Shown here in pieces: positions 20,426-32,379 of a stretch of DNA of 64,000 nt; within the stretch, counting starts at the first letter, position 1; each line of letters starts with the position of its first letter. The translations under genes were made by a program, and so were the position numbers. This DNA comes from Diphasiastrum complanatum. Its lineage: Eukaryota; Streptophyta; Lycopodiopsida; Lycopodiales; Lycopodiaceae. The stretch spans positions 31,732,383 to 31,796,382 of the forward strand of contig CM055113.1 in the NCBI GenBank assembly GCA_029204225.1. The letters run 5' to 3'. The notes beneath the pieces were generated by a model, which did no database searches, had not been told where the DNA came from, and saw only the letters and a program-made list of their open reading frames with translations.

Positions 20426-21290
20426 GAACTATTACAGAGCAGAAGCGTTACTCAGGTTTCATTACGTATTCTCAACTTGTCAATGGGTAACTCAAATCCG
20501 ATACTCAGCTACATGCAAGAAACCAGCCATGTAACCATCTACAGCTCAAGAAGGTCAACGTTCAGCGCAGAGAGCGATCCTACTACTAACTACTAAATCA
20601 GAAAATAATCAAGAACTAGATTAGCTACTGAAAACAAGATTCAAGAAACACGAAACAAGATACAAGAAACAAGATTCCTAGCAGCATTTTAACAATCTAA
20701 GAATCAAGAAACACTCATCACTTGATGCTTAGATTACTCAAAAACAATCAAGAACTGGCTGTAAGGGAGTATGCAAGATCTATGCCACAAACCAGCCTAT
20801 CTAGTTTGCTTGAATGCTGATTACTATAAGATTCCACAAGCAAGAACTGAATGCTAATCCACAACTAAACAAGAAACAAGAAACAAGAACCTAGTTAATC
20901 CACAATGCAAAGGAATCAAGCATGCTCATAGAAATATCACTCAAGATCATTGCCATGAACAAGGAGCTAAGCTATCATTAAGAACTCATGAAGGATCCTC
21001 TTTATCTGCTCAAGAGAACTTGACAATACAATCAAAGCTCCCTCACAAAAGCGGGGGGGCCCTTAAATAAGCAAGAAGGCTGTCCATGTGGAGCCCATGT
21101 AGCAATTCCACTAAATTAGAATCACATGTGGAATTTGCCCTTCCACTAAAGGTCACCATCAAAAGGTGGCTCACTCTAACTAATGTAAGGGGGGTCTACC
21201 TTTATTTACAATGCCTAGGAAACATTACTAGCTCTTACATAGTCATTCCTTCTTTGGGATACACCATGTAGGCTCACATAGTTACTCACT
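20426..21290 (-). repeat. LTR-like non-coding segment with a possible TATA box
   Basis: On the minus strand a TATA-like cttatttaag lies near 21065, followed by a GC-rich start region and a long AT-rich leader with repeated tcttgtttc blocks (about 20640-20890). This layout resembles an LTR or 5' leader. No matching second copy or primer site is in the window. Confidence 0.35.
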
Positions 21291-21296
21291 ATCTTC

Positions 21297-21626
21297 CTAG
21301 CTAGTATTTCCTCGGCTCTCATGCTCGGCTCTCAACTTCTTATGCTCTCTTCCTTCTGAGACCTCCTCGGTCATGGGTGAGAGATGACTTGTGTCTTCAG
21401 CTTGGCTCGACACTAGAGAATCGGCTAACAATGAATCATCCAAAAATGCGCTTTGATCTTTGATCGTGAATGCGCCTTCGTCCACTTTGACCTGGAGAGA
21501 TGATAAAACTGTGTTTGCTTGTTGATCAGGTTGCTTGGCTGCATTCTTCGCTTGGAGAATTCGACAATCCTTGATCTCATGGTTATTGCGTTGGCTCAGC
21601 AAGATGACACCACCACCAAGGCCCAA
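21297..21626 (-). pseudogene. Copia gag C-terminal fragment (family C)
   Basis: The minus frame reads NNHEIKDCRILQAKN and AAKQPDQQAN, matching the end of the copia gag at about 30.3-30.4 kb on the same strand (EIKDCRILQEKN). It continues with an acidic tail to 21297. The rest of the element is absent. Confidence 0.6.
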
Positions 21627-21629
21627 TCA

Positions 21630-22640
21630 CCAGAGACACGACAAATGAGGATGAGAAACAAGACGAAAGCCAAGAGGCCTCCTCCAGAAAACATAGAGAC
21701 AGATGAGTGTTGTACTTTTAGTTCTTCTCTAAGTTCTACTATGGTGGTCTCCCATCTAGTAGAAGTAAAAATGATCTAAAGGTCGTTGTGTAGGGTGAGT
21801 ATGGATAAGATCCACTCAAATAATTGTATTGGTTTTCTAGATATCTTCTAAGGCGGTCTCCCTACTAAAAGATGATTCTAAATGAACTTGGATAACCTCA
21901 CTATGGCTGCCCCTCAACTGGTGAAAATGCATAAACAAGCATAAACAAATTTAGTTAACTCCACAAGGTATGAAAAATGAACTAGTTATCCCATAAGTAG
22001 TTTCATAATTGGAAGGCGAAGGCCTAGTGGAGCTTGAGCACCTACCACAAGGTATTCAATCACCAATGGGAACACAAGTAAGCATAGAGAGATGACACAA
22101 AGGTGTTTCTATTAATTCAAAAGCTTGTACAAGTGTCGTTGAAGGCACTCATCCACTTCCATATATGGCAAAAGTGGTGGCCTATGCTCTAACATGCTTA
22201 TGGGACTAATTCCAAGCTTAAAGCTAATTAACTTGTGCACTTACAATAACTTGCAATTAAACTTAACTTTAACTTAGGAATTAGCTTAACTTAGGAATTA
22301 TATCTTAAACTTAGACTTTCTAAGTTGAACCATTACAAAGGATTGTTTGTAAATATTAAACTTAAATAGTAAAATCTCTAAGTATAAGGTTTTCCTGACT
22401 TGAATTTACTTGTGGACTTACAAAACACATGCCACAATAAATTCCTATGTTGGGCTAACATAAGGGACAACATTATCCCCCTCTTTATTGGATTGGCGGT
22501 CCCATGCCAATGGCAGTTGCTCTTTGCCAGGCTGTGTCATCGTAGGTCTCCTTATTGAGAGTGACTCTGATGGCATGCAATTCTTTGCCAACGTGCTCCA
22601 ACATTTGCCACCGTAGCTTATTCAAAAAGGGTCGCAGGCC
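21630..22640. other. Unrecognised non-coding stretch
   Basis: It has direct short repeats (aacttaggaatta, ggtggtctccc-like) and is AT-rich near 22.2-22.4 kb. I see no coding domain or defensible element end here. Confidence 0.3.
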
Positions 22641-22644
22641 ATAA

Positions 22645-23985
22645 TAATTGAGCATGTTTTAGATGAAGCCATGCATTTGCAGATGGCAAATACTTTACCT
22701 CCTTTATCAGGAAGATGAAGGATTTGTTCCTTTCGCTACACAATGTCGGAACAAACAATGCAGTTTCAGCATAGAAGCAACTCACCTATTTGCTATGTGC
22801 TTTACCAAGATCCTTCCAAACCACCCGAACTTTGCTGGCAAAAGATCTAGAGATGACTCTCGAAACAACAATGATCGAGATTAGAGAAGAAGTCGAAGCC
22901 CATGAGAACCTTGATTGCAAGGATAGCTCTGATCATGCTCTCTATATCAACAAGGAGAAGCCGAAGAAGTTCAAGCCTAAGAGGGAGTTAGACCAAAAGC
23001 AGGATCGAGCCCAGCAAATAGAAGGAGCCAGCAAAGGCCAATGGAAGAACAAAGAAAAACCAAGACAACAAGATAGCGAAAAGAAGACATGTGTGATGTA
23101 GACGCGAAGGACACACAATCGATTCACGTTGGCTAAACCTGAAGATCGAATGCATTCATTGCCATAAGAAAGGTCATGCGGGCATGGATTGTTACCAGAA
23201 TCCAAGGAACAAACAACCTTGAGGCAAATGGGAGAACCGCAATAGTTCATCCTATGTCGAAGAGCAAACAACCTCAAGGCAAGCAGGAGAACCACAATAG
23301 TTCATTCTATGTCGAAGAGCCAGAAAGCTCGAAGATGGGCAAAGAGAGGTCGAACAATGGAAATTCGACAACCTATCTATGTACAAATGTGTGTGCAACC
23401 TCGACATCTGATACATAGGAGGTCATCCTTGATTCAGGAGCAACCTCTCACTTCAATACGTCCAGACAAATAATATTTGACTTTCAAAGTATAGATCCAT
23501 CCAGATACATAGTTCTTGGAGATGGATCAAGACATCAAGTGAATGGCATTGGTTCACTATGGCTCAATACAAATGACAAAAACTAACGATTAGATGATGT
23601 TCTATTTATGTCCACACTGCAGCAAGACTTGCTCTCAGTTGCAAGAATAGCAGACGCTGGGATGCGCGTGACATTACAAACGAAACATGCCAAGTCGTTG
23701 ATGCCAGCACCAGCACACTGATTACACAAGGAAGACGAAAGGGCAACTTGTATAATTTGAAGGCGTGCCTACCAGCAGAACAAACACACCAAGCTGACAA
23801 ACTTTACAGATGTTCTATGGAACAAAAGACTATGCCACATGAACTCAATGGCATTGTATCAAGCATGCCAGCATGGAGCTATCACAGGAGTAAGCCTCGC
23901 AAATACAACAAATTCGACAACTTGTGATGCATGCATGAAAGGAAAAATGTCCCAAACTCCTTTCACCAAAGACTCTCTCATCTTA
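22645..23985 (+). pseudogene. Family B copia gag, protease and pre-integrase region
   Basis: Shifted plus frames encode gag (ALPRSFQTTRTLLAKDLEMT, then IREEVEAHENLDCKD), a knuckle (CIHCHKKGHAGMDC) near 23155, protease with LDSGATSHF near 23430, and the pre-integrase domain (LWNKRLCHMN, CDACMKGKMSQTPF) near 23815-23965. At about 23985 the sequence jumps back into gag of another copy. Several frameshifts and stops make it non-functional. Confidence 0.8.
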
Positions 23986-24397
23986 AAGGCAGTAGCCATG
24001 TTGTCTTCATCCATCGAAGATAGCCTAATGCTTGACCTCGCATGAGACTCTCTAACGCAAAGGAGATGCGGAATGCATTGCATACCAAATTCCAGACGAA
24101 ATCACGTAGCCAAACAATGCTTCTCGAAGATCAAGTGATGAACATGCGATGGGATGGCAAAGACCTTACTTCCTTTTTCAAGAAGATAAAGGATCAGTTC
24201 CTTTCGTTACACAATGCCGAAAGAGACAATGCAGTTTCAACAGAGAAGCAGCTCACCTACTTGCTACGAGCTTTACCAAGATCCTTCCAAACCACCCAAA
24301 TGTTGCTGGCAAAAAATCCAGAAATGACTCTAAAAAAAGTAGTAAATTTGAAAGAAGTCGAAGCCCGAGAGCACCTTGATTGTAAGGACAATACCGT
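23986..24397 (+). pseudogene. Second family B gag fragment joined to the preceding copy
   Basis: It starts mid-gag (AVAMLSSSIEDSLMLDLA) and continues after a frameshift through QTKSRSQTMLLEDQVMNM, LTYLLRALPRSFQTTQ and EVEAREHLDCKD. It then ends abruptly at an LTR. The order gag, protease, pre-integrase, gag, LTR is not a normal element and implies recombination between copies. Confidence 0.75.
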
Positions 24398-24884
24398 TGG
24401 AACATGCTTAATCAGCCATTCTTGTAATCTCTGATTAAATTAAACCCTTTCTTATTCCATCTATATAATCGGATTGAAGATGAGAGAATTGGTTGAACTT
24501 CAAATTGGTTGAACGCCAATGTGAGCTAAGCATGTCCAAGAGTCCGCTAGTAAGTGAGACGATCTGTTATAGTTCGTTAGAAACATAGATCCTCTCACGC
24601 CGATGCGTTGTGTGGGTCTGTCACACAGCACTCACTTTAGCAAATGACCATTTAATAATATAGTAGCTTGAATGCACATGTTAAATGATCTCGAATGCTT
24701 GATTGTCTAATTGTTGTTTTTACATGTTCAATTGTTAATTCTTAATTCCGCACACTGGTTCATATTTGTTGAGTGTTCAAATTTAGTATAACTAGTGTTT
24801 GTCTACACTTTGGAGGATTGTAGATCTGTTCTAACAAGGCAGTGACATGCAGACAGAATCAAACTCCATCCGGGTTTCACAACA
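24398..24884 (+). repeat. LTR of a family B copia element
   Basis: It starts tggaacatgc and ends ttcacaaca, one base before a primer-binding site (tggtattagagcg at 24886). It shares blocks with the inverted LTR at 17362-18278. Internal sequence after it is cut at 24933 by element 2. Confidence 0.65.
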
Positions 24885-24885
24885 G

Positions 24886-24898
24886 TGGTATTAGAGCG
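24886..24898 (+). promoter_or_regulatory. Primer-binding site, initiator tRNA-Met type
   Basis: The sequence tggtattagagcg differs by one transition from the usual tggtatcagag. The element downstream of it is missing. Confidence 0.7.
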
Positions 24899-24933
24899 AC
24901 CACAATTCATGTGGCATTCGAACCAGTTTCGTT

Positions 24934-25719
24934 TGTTGAAAATGGAAAATCATCTATCTTGACTTTTGGCTATGATAAAGTTTTTTCTACATGTATGTAA
25001 TGTTCCATATTGAAAATGCCAAATTTGGCCTAGAGGAAACTCGAGCTACATGGTTATATGAGATCTAGTTGGTTCAGTACAACATGCATAAAGAAGTTTG
25101 ACATAGAAATGCCAATTATAGGCTTGTAGAAACATGAGTCATATCACATGCAAAGGTTATAAGTGTTTCAAAGTGACATGCAAAGCATGCACAAAGTGTA
25201 ATGGACACATGCATAGTGATTTGGACAATTCTAGTTTAGAAATTGCCACATGGTAAAAGTAGGTAGATAGATATGCATGTAAGGTGACATATGTCACTAG
25301 TTTGTTAGTTTGCACTTTTAGATGTGGAATAAAGTAGATGAATGCTAGCTCTACCTCAAGCTATTCCATCCACCATAAATGTATGAGGATTCTCTCACAA
25401 TCTTTGATGATGAACCAAGCATTGAAGCTACTTCTTGTCATCTCGATCTTTAACCTTGTATGCTTGAATTTTGCACTCTCTCTCTAGCTCATGGAGGAGG
25501 ATATGTTAATGCATTAATTTCTTTGTACTTTCATCATTCTTTATGAAAGTAACTATTCTTTGATTACTATCATGCTAGATTGTGGTTTAGTCATAAATTC
25601 TTGAACCAGATCTTGATACTCAATTTAGAATCAGGTTATGTGCCAAAATCAAAGCTTAATTAAGGTCATCAGCAATTGGAATTGGCATTCCACACGTGTA
25701 AAACTTCTAGATTCCAACA
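24934..25719 (+). repeat. 5' LTR of element 2
   Basis: It begins tgttgaaaatgg and ends gattccaaca before the primer site. One CACGTG palindrome is at 25693. The alternative start at 24937 is excluded because element 3 also begins tgttgaaa. Confidence 0.85.
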
Positions 25720-25733
25720 TGGTATCAGAGCCA
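25720..25733 (+). promoter_or_regulatory. Primer-binding site of element 2
   Basis: The sequence tggtatcagagcca directly follows the LTR. Confidence 0.9.
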
Positions 25734-26495
25734 AATTAAGCTTTGCATGCTATTAGCATTGTCTGTGTTAGAAATTTTGAGTGCTATTCAAGCAAGAAAG
25801 TTGTTTTTCACTTTTCTCTACCTTTTATGGAAAAGTGTTTGGATCAAAGAGGTTAGGATCAAGTTTTTCAGACCAAAACTGGAATTGTACAGAGTTCTGG
25901 AATTTCGCACATGTGAAAATTAGAACATTTTAGACCTCTTTATTTCCTTTATTATAGGTCCAAAGATATTGATATTATAGCTTGATGAAAAGCTAGTGAG
26001 GTATACTTTCCATAGCAATTGTTCTGAAATCAATCTGATGTGTCTATCTTGAGTTATAAGCTCATAAAGAAGGATAGGGAGAGTTCCAAAATCTGAGTGA
26101 TCACTTTTTTATTTGATTCAAAGTTTGCTTGTCAGGTTCAAAATCTAGTTCTTATGTATATCAATCCAACAAACTCGAAATCTAGACAAAGTTTTGAGTC
26201 AGTTATTACATTGCTTCAATCAATTTGACTATTTTTGAATCAATAGTGTTGTCTTTGAACATTTCACATGTGTCAAAGAAGAAAGAGCCAAAATTTTTCT
26301 ATACGCCAATTCAAGTTGAGAGGCATTGTATTGGTGGAATATTTGAGACCTATCTCAAATTCAGTTGCAAGATTTCACATAGGATTTGGTAGTACACCTT
26401 TTGAAAATTCCTATAGTGAGAAGTGTAGCAACATTTAGTTTATCAAGAACAAGCTCAAACATATTGTTGTCCTTTTACAGGTAGTCTTCACAATA

Positions 26496-27225
26496 ATGGC
26501 TTCAGTAGGAGGATATATCTTAGAAGCAAGTGAAAGACTAAGTACCTCCAATTATTCAATCTGGAAGGTTAGGATGGAGTCTATTCTTATACTCCAAGAT
26601 GTAATGGATATAGTACTTGGTATTGAGGAGGAGTCTCAGGCTCAACTTGAAATACCAAAATTTAAGAAGAGAGCTAGGATGGCTTTACATTTCATTAAGA
26701 TGAATGTATCTAATGAAATTCTAAGAGAGATAGGTTCTTGCACCACTACTTAAGAAGCTTGGGATGCACTTAAGTCAATCTATGAAGCTAAGAATACTTC
26801 TAGAATTCTTACTCTTAGATTTTGAATTTCTCAAAGGTTTCAAAGAAGTGAGGAGAGTGCATCAAATTATGCTCTAAGAGTAAAAGATCTTCATGGAGAG
26901 CTTGCTTGTGTTGGTGTCACAATCAACCAAGATGAGCTAGTACAAGTCATTCTTAATGGCTTAAAAGAAGACTATGATAATCTAGTCCAATCCTTTGCCA
27001 TAAAGGAAGAGTTGCCCAATTTGGAGACTCTTCAAGGAATTCTCATATCTGAAGAAGCAAGGCAAAGTTACAAACTTTCAAAGATGAATAAACTCGAGCA
27101 TATTGGAAGTGACAAAGCTCTCTTTGTCAAGGACAAGCATAAAAGGAGGAGCAAAAATCATTATTCACAAGCCTTTAACAAAAACAAAGCAAAGGACAAT
27201 GATCAAGATGGAGAAGAAGATCCAA
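26496..27225 (+). pseudogene. Element 2 copia gag (UBN2-like)
   Basis: The start codon at 26496 opens MASVGGYILEAS and NYSIWKVRMESILI, typical of plant copia gag. A TAA at 26751 and a TGA at about 26823 interrupt it. The frame resumes with EDYDNLVQSFAIKEE and a Lys-rich end. The zinc knuckle is lost, because sequence passes straight into reverse transcriptase at about 27225. Confidence 0.8.
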
Positions 27226-28510
27226 ATTTATGGACTTGATTATGAAGAAACATATGCACCTGTTGCAAAGATGGTATCCAATGCTTGTTTTTTCAAATGG
27301 AGAATGTTCCAATTAGATGTCTCAAATGATTTTTTAAATGAATATCTAGAAGAAAAAATTTATATGGAACAACCACATGGATTCATCAAAGATGAGTCCA
27401 AAGTATGCTTGCACTTCAAGAGTCTCTATGGACAAAAGCAAGCACCAAGATCATGGTATGCTCGACTAAACTCTTTCCTTATCTCACTAGGATTCATTCT
27501 TAGTGATTATGATCCTTCCTTGTATATCAAGTTTTATGCTAGTGATATTGTCATTTTACTCATTTATGTTGATGATTTTATCATAAGTGGAAGTAGTATT
27601 GATTTAGTTGAAAAAACTAAAGTTGGACTTGGAGGAGAATTCAAGATGCAAGATCTTGGAAAACTTCATTACACTTTAGGCTTAAAGATTGACATACATG
27701 ATGCAAAGCTTTTATTTGTCAATCCAAATATGCTCTTTCAATGGTAAAGAAATTTAATATGTTAGATTGTAAGAGTATTGATACTCCAATGGAGCACAAT
27801 GTAAAAGATCCTAATAAAGGTGATGAAAGATCCTTCATGGACATCACACTTTTTAGGGGTCTTATAGGCTCCTTAATTTGGCTTACTATAACTAGACTTG
27901 ATATCAGTTTTAGTGTTCATAAGTTAAGCCAAGCTATGCAAAATCTTATAGTTCATCATTGGAAAATGGCCAAAAGGGTACTTAGGTACATATTTTCATC
28001 CTATGATTATGGTTTATTGTACAAGAGTGAAGACCTTTCTATGGTTGGATATTTTGACTCAAATATTGCAAGTGATAAAATGGATCGGAAGTCTACAAGT
28101 GCATATGTGATTTATCTTGGAGGAAATTTAATATCTTGGCTTTCCAAAAAGCAAGATACCATATCTCTTTCATCTTGTGAAGCTGAATACAAAGCACTTA
28201 CTACCACAACAAAGGAAGTACTTTGGATCAAGAGGTTGCTTTTGGAGCTAAAGGCTATCAAAGAAGATGATATACCATTGATCATGTGTGATAATATTTC
28301 AGAACAAGCCCTTGCCAACAACCCAATATTCCATACAAGGAGCAAGCACATTGAAGTTGCACAATACTTCGTGAGAGAGAAACTCATTGGAGGGGAATCT
28401 ATTTGGAGCACATCAACACATCATCATGTATTGCAGATTTGCTTACCAAATCTTTGAGCAAGAATTCTCTCATCAAGCATAGAGCCAATCTTGGATTAAT
28501 TCCGAGATCC
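27226..28510 (+). pseudogene. Element 2 reverse transcriptase and RNase H
   Basis: Reverse transcriptase enters at YGLDYEETYAPVAKM and includes KSLYGQKQAPRSWY, then the catalytic box LIYVDDFII near 27560. A frameshift at about 27740 leads to an RNase H frame (27741-28457) with SLIGSLIWLTITRLD-type linker, RKSTSAYVIYLGG, LSSCEAEYKALTT and CDNISEQALANNPIFHTRSKHIE. A further shift near 28400 precedes the usual C-terminus (IADLLTK-like). The polymerase N-terminal fingers are absent. Confidence 0.88.
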
Positions 28511-28543
28511 ATGTTCGTGTCAACATAAATTAATTTTTTGGAG

Positions 28544-28938
28544 TTTTGAAAATGGAAAATCATCTATCTTGACTTTTGGCTATGATAAAGTTTTTTCTAC
28601 ATGTATGTAATGTTCCATATTGAAAATGCCAAATTTGGCCTAGAGGAAACTCGAGCTACATGGTTATATGAGATCTAGTTGGTCAAGTACAATATGCATA
28701 TAGAAGTTTGACATAGAAATGTCAATTATAGGCTTGTAGAAACACGAGTCATATCACATGCAAAGGTCGTAAGTGTTCCAAAGTGACATGCAAAGCATGC
28801 GCAAAGATCTAGTTCATTCTTGAACTAGATCTTTATACTCAATTTAGAATCAAGTTATGTGCTAAACACAAAGCTTAATAAAGATCATTCACAATTGGAT
28901 TTGGCATTCCACACGTGTAAAAATTTTGGATTTCAACA
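28544..28938 (+). repeat. 3' LTR of element 2, internally deleted
   Basis: It matches the two ends of the 5' LTR but skips the segment corresponding to about 25197-25590. It retains the CACGTG at 28912 and ends ttcaaca. Confidence 0.85.
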
Positions 28939-29330
28939 TTGTTTCTATTATTTCCGACAGGAATATTAGTGAACGGAGGGACGTAGGTTTCGTATTGACT
29001 GGGGAGTTGTGAAGAGCTAGGTTGATCCTGGATAGGAATAGCAGGTGGGGATTGAGTGGCAACAGAAGGTGAGAAAGAATTGGTGGTAACGGTAGTTTGT
29101 AGGAGTTGAGCGACGAAAGAATCAAAATCAAAATTAAAATCAAAGGCGGAGGAGGGGTTAGTAGTGATGATGAGGGATGGTGATTTGGGGGTAGGGGATG
29201 GTAAAGAAATAGAAATGGTGATTGGTGAAAAGGAAGTAGTGATGGTGATGGAGGGTGGGGTGGATGGGAGAACCACAGTGGTGGTTGTGACCATCGTGGC
29301 GCCGAGTGAGGTTACTTGATCCATATGGGT
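28939..29330 (-). pseudogene. Ser/Thr/Pro-rich gag-like N-terminal frame
   Basis: A minus-strand frame from 29324 is open to the element 2 boundary and beyond. It is rich in Thr, Ser and Pro, with SSAFDFNFDFDSFVAQLLQ and PPFTNIPVGNN. The composition suits a disordered gag N-terminus. I cannot assign a family. Element 2 inserted into it. Confidence 0.35.
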
Positions 29331-29409
29331 TACTGCCGAAATCTGCTTTTGTATTGGTAGTCCTGTTGTTGTAGTGCTTGTTGCTGGAGAGGCTGTACTG
29401 GTGAGAATA

Positions 29410-30085
29410 GCTGCTAGTTGAGCAAAGTACTAGGCCACCAATGGGCGGTCAAAGGTGCCCGAGTCATCTTCCCAAAGCCATCGTCGTCGATATCCTTAGC
29501 ATCTACTTTTTGCGCATATGTTTGTTGTGGATCTATTTGTTGTGGATCTGCTTCGCCAGCTACGTCAGCTTCTTGAGGAATCCGAGGGCGACAAACTCAT
29601 CCAAAAGTCAAGATCAACAAGAGAAACTACCCAATCTCAACAAACTTCATCTGGGTCGACGGATTCACAAGCTGACAACTCTACGTCAAATACGACCTCC
29701 CAACAACACTCGTCACCACCTCATAATGCCGATGGTGCTGATACTACCGATGATGCTGATGGTCTTAATGGTGCCGATACATATCTAGCTATAGCCATTT
29801 CCATAGATTCACAAATGGATCAAACAAATTCAGTTGCAATTGCGCCTATGCTGGTTAAACGTGCTATGGAAAAACAAGCAAAGGTTATTCTAGTGTCCCA
29901 GAAGCACTTGGAAGAAGTGACGAAGGCCCTACAACAAGTTTTGGACAAAGTGAACCAGCTCTGAAACACAGTGTGCAAGGCCCAAATCGGAATTTTTGAT
30001 TAGAAGCTGAAGGACAATGACGGAGATGACTGAGCAGCTGGATACAATGAATCCACTCACCAGTTAGATGGCAGCTCAGGATTGA
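29410..30085 (+). pseudogene. Gag-like frame with disordered N-terminus and coiled coil
   Basis: The plus frame 29518-29964 has a Ser/Thr/Gln-rich stretch, Asp/Gly-rich repeats (DGADTTDDADG) and a helical end (KHLEEVTKALQQVLDKVNQL). The same frame continues past TGA (29962), TAG (about 30001) and TGA (about 30030) to about 30085. All three stops are explained by C-to-T changes. It is probably a gypsy gag but no knuckle is present. Confidence 0.35.
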
Positions 30086-30299
30086 ATGACAAAAAGACCA
30101 AAGTTGCCTCTGGGAGCCCCCCCTCCTAACTATAAGACTTTCCATTTTTTCGCTTTTGATTTCTCCCAAACCTTCATACCCACGTACCCCGTTTCCCAAC
30201 CATCATTCTTCCATCCCTCTCTAAGTCGACTTCTGAGACCACATCAAAGGTCTCCTGACACGTACAAGGCCCGACAGAATGAATTCATAAAATAGCTTA

Positions 30300-31100
30300 G
30301 CTCTCCCAGCACTATGTTTGCTTGTTGATCAGGTTGCTTGGCTATGTTCTTTTCTTGGAGAATTCGGCAATCCTTGATCTCATGGTTATTGTGGTTGCAA
30401 TAACTACAAAACACTTCTTCTTCGACTGTGGATTTGATGATTGTTCTTGAATTTGAGTCGGCTTCTGATTCATCATTGTAGCCTTCTTAGAGCTTTTTAG
30501 CTTCTGTCGCTTAGAGCCTTTGTTGACATATAGAGCCTGAGAGGAGAAAGTTGACGAATTGTCTTGACTTCTTCTATTGTCTTCTTGTAGCAACATAGTG
30601 ATAACTCTATTAAGAGTCACATATGAGTGTGTCAATATAATCATCACCCAGTTCTCATATGTGGAGGGCAAGCTTGAAAGCAATGTCATAATTGCATCTT
30701 GATCGTTTGCAAGAGATTCTTAAAATGGCTAATGTGACTCTGAAGAGAATCACCATTAGACATCTTGAATGTGAATAGTTTCCTTTGTAGATGTAACTTA
30801 GTAGTTATGTCCCTCACATCATATAGTGAGTTCAGGATGTCCCAAACATCTTTTGACGTTTTAGCTTCAGTATGTGTCCAATCTGTGTATCTGATATATT
30901 GAGGATAATAAACACGAAAGCTTTACCATCCTTCGATTTTCACTTTGAGTCGTCGTCTTCAGGTTTTACTTCTGTACCTGTAACAACATCCCATAACTCG
31001 TTGGCGATTAGCAAGGTCTTCATCTTAAATTTTCACAAATGATAATTGGATCCATTTAGCTTATCTACAATAAGACTAACTTTACTTTGAGAATCCATCT
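30300..31100 (-). pseudogene. Copia gag (family C)
   Basis: Minus-strand gag starts near 31097 (MDSQSKVSLIVDKLNGSNYH), contains KMKTLLIANELWDVVTGTE and ends with a degraded knuckle and EIKDCRILQEKN near 30345. Frameshifts and stops (for example TAG and TGA in place of Trp) break it. It shares its C-terminus with the fragment at 21297-21626. Confidence 0.7.
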
Positions 31101-31167
31101 AGAACTTAGTCTATCGATTGTATCGATGACGCTAAGATGTAGTAACGCCAACAACAGGAAATCAATT

Positions 31168-31347
31168 CTCTGATACTGAAAGTTTGAAAGGAATTGAAGA
31201 ATATGTACCAATTTGATATCATGAAAGATATCAAGTATTAGAGCTTTCGCTTTGATATCGAAATAGTATTAGGTTCTGAAGAAGAATCAATGCTTTGATA
31301 TCATATAGATATACTCTGATACCATGATAGAATGCTTTGATACCATG
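31168..31347 (-). repeat. Cluster of primer-site-like motifs downstream of an LTR end
   Basis: Six variants of tggtatcaaagc/tggtatcagag (read on the minus strand) occur at about 31347-31334, 31326-31314, 31306-31291, 31260-31250, 31223-31212 and 31177-31168. The one at 31347 abuts a probable LTR end (ttttcgaca). The others lie between it and the gag start. Confidence 0.6.
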
Positions 31348-31348
31348 T

Positions 31349-32060
31349 CGAAAATATGATAGATAATATTAGTGTAAACTTCCTATTTCCAATGCATTAC
31401 TATGCCTATTAAAAATTGAACAAAGCAGTAGTGATGAAAATCACATTCAATCTTTAGCAACTAACTTTGAAATTGCTAGATACTAAGTGATTACGCAACC
31501 AAACATAAAATTGAATTCTCAGACAATTTCTATCAGCTACAAAAGCAATACAGAGATGCATGCATTCTGACATATACTAAACGCAATAAAAAGATAGTAT
31601 TGATTTAGAAAAAGAAAATCAGATGCTAATGAGCGCAAAACAATAGCGGATAGAAATCGTGCACACTAAGCTGTCTCTGAGTAACTGAGAATAAGTCTAA
31701 TAATAAGCAGCTCTGTTGATAAGCAGAAGCGCAATAGGAACTCTAAAATAAATCTCTAAAAGACTGAACTAGAATGCTCAAGAGAGTTCAAGCTTGAAAG
31801 CTTGATAGAGAACTAACTATATTACTTGCTGATTGTGAAAAGAGATGTATGAATAAGTTATTTATACTAAGTAATTAGGTCGTCAAATGCGATTGCCAGT
31901 TGGCTAGTGTCTGTTGGCATTCATCCAGTTATTTCACATTGATTGCTGATAAGCAGTGAAAATTGGTCTCAAACAGTTTGTCTGCATAATTTAACTAAAA
32001 CTGTCACTCTGTACAAATGAACCAAAACTGCCATAGGTGACAGTGTCACAAAAAGATGAC
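31349..32060 (-). repeat. Probable 5' LTR of the family C copia element
   Basis: The minus strand ends ...atattttcgaca at 31349, just before a tggtatcaaagc primer-like site. The upstream border is not defined; I place it only roughly. A TATA-like tataaataa is near 31862. Confidence 0.4.
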
Positions 32061-32185
32061 AATGTCAGTGTTTTGCAAAAAATCCAAAAATGCCCTAAAA
32101 ACTCATTTCCTTCATATTAGGATAGCCCCACACTTTGCGAGAGTCATCTCCTTAATATTTGAGGCACTTTGAAAAATGCGACTAT

Positions 32186-32278
32186 GCATATTTACTCACA
32201 AATCCTGACAGGTGAAAAATGGAAAAAAGACGACACTGCATTTTTACACGAGATTCCTGACAGGCGAAAATGTCTGGA
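32186..32278 (+). repeat. Short tandem duplication of about 48-55 bp
   Basis: A block with actgcat(a/t)ttta followed by a(c/a)a(a/g)attcctgacagg(t/c)gaaaa occurs twice in a row. Confidence 0.6.
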
Positions 32279-32379
32279 TTGTAGAGAGAGAAAATGCGAC
32301 ACTATTGTCAAACTCCGTGTATTTCTATAGATTGTGTAAAAACACTTGTAAATCTGCAGACAATTTTGGGCAATTTTGT

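Larger units (their letters stand above)
24934..28938 (+). mobile_element. Copia element 2, protease- and integrase-deleted
   Basis: LTRs are at 24934-25719 and 28544-28938, with flanking five bases tcgtt and ttgtt (four of five match). The first base pair of the 3' LTR is TT rather than TG. The 3' LTR lacks about 390 bp present in the 5' copy. The internal region encodes gag fused directly to reverse transcriptase, then RNase H. It is a close relative of element 3 at 47.3-50.7 kb. Confidence 0.85.
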
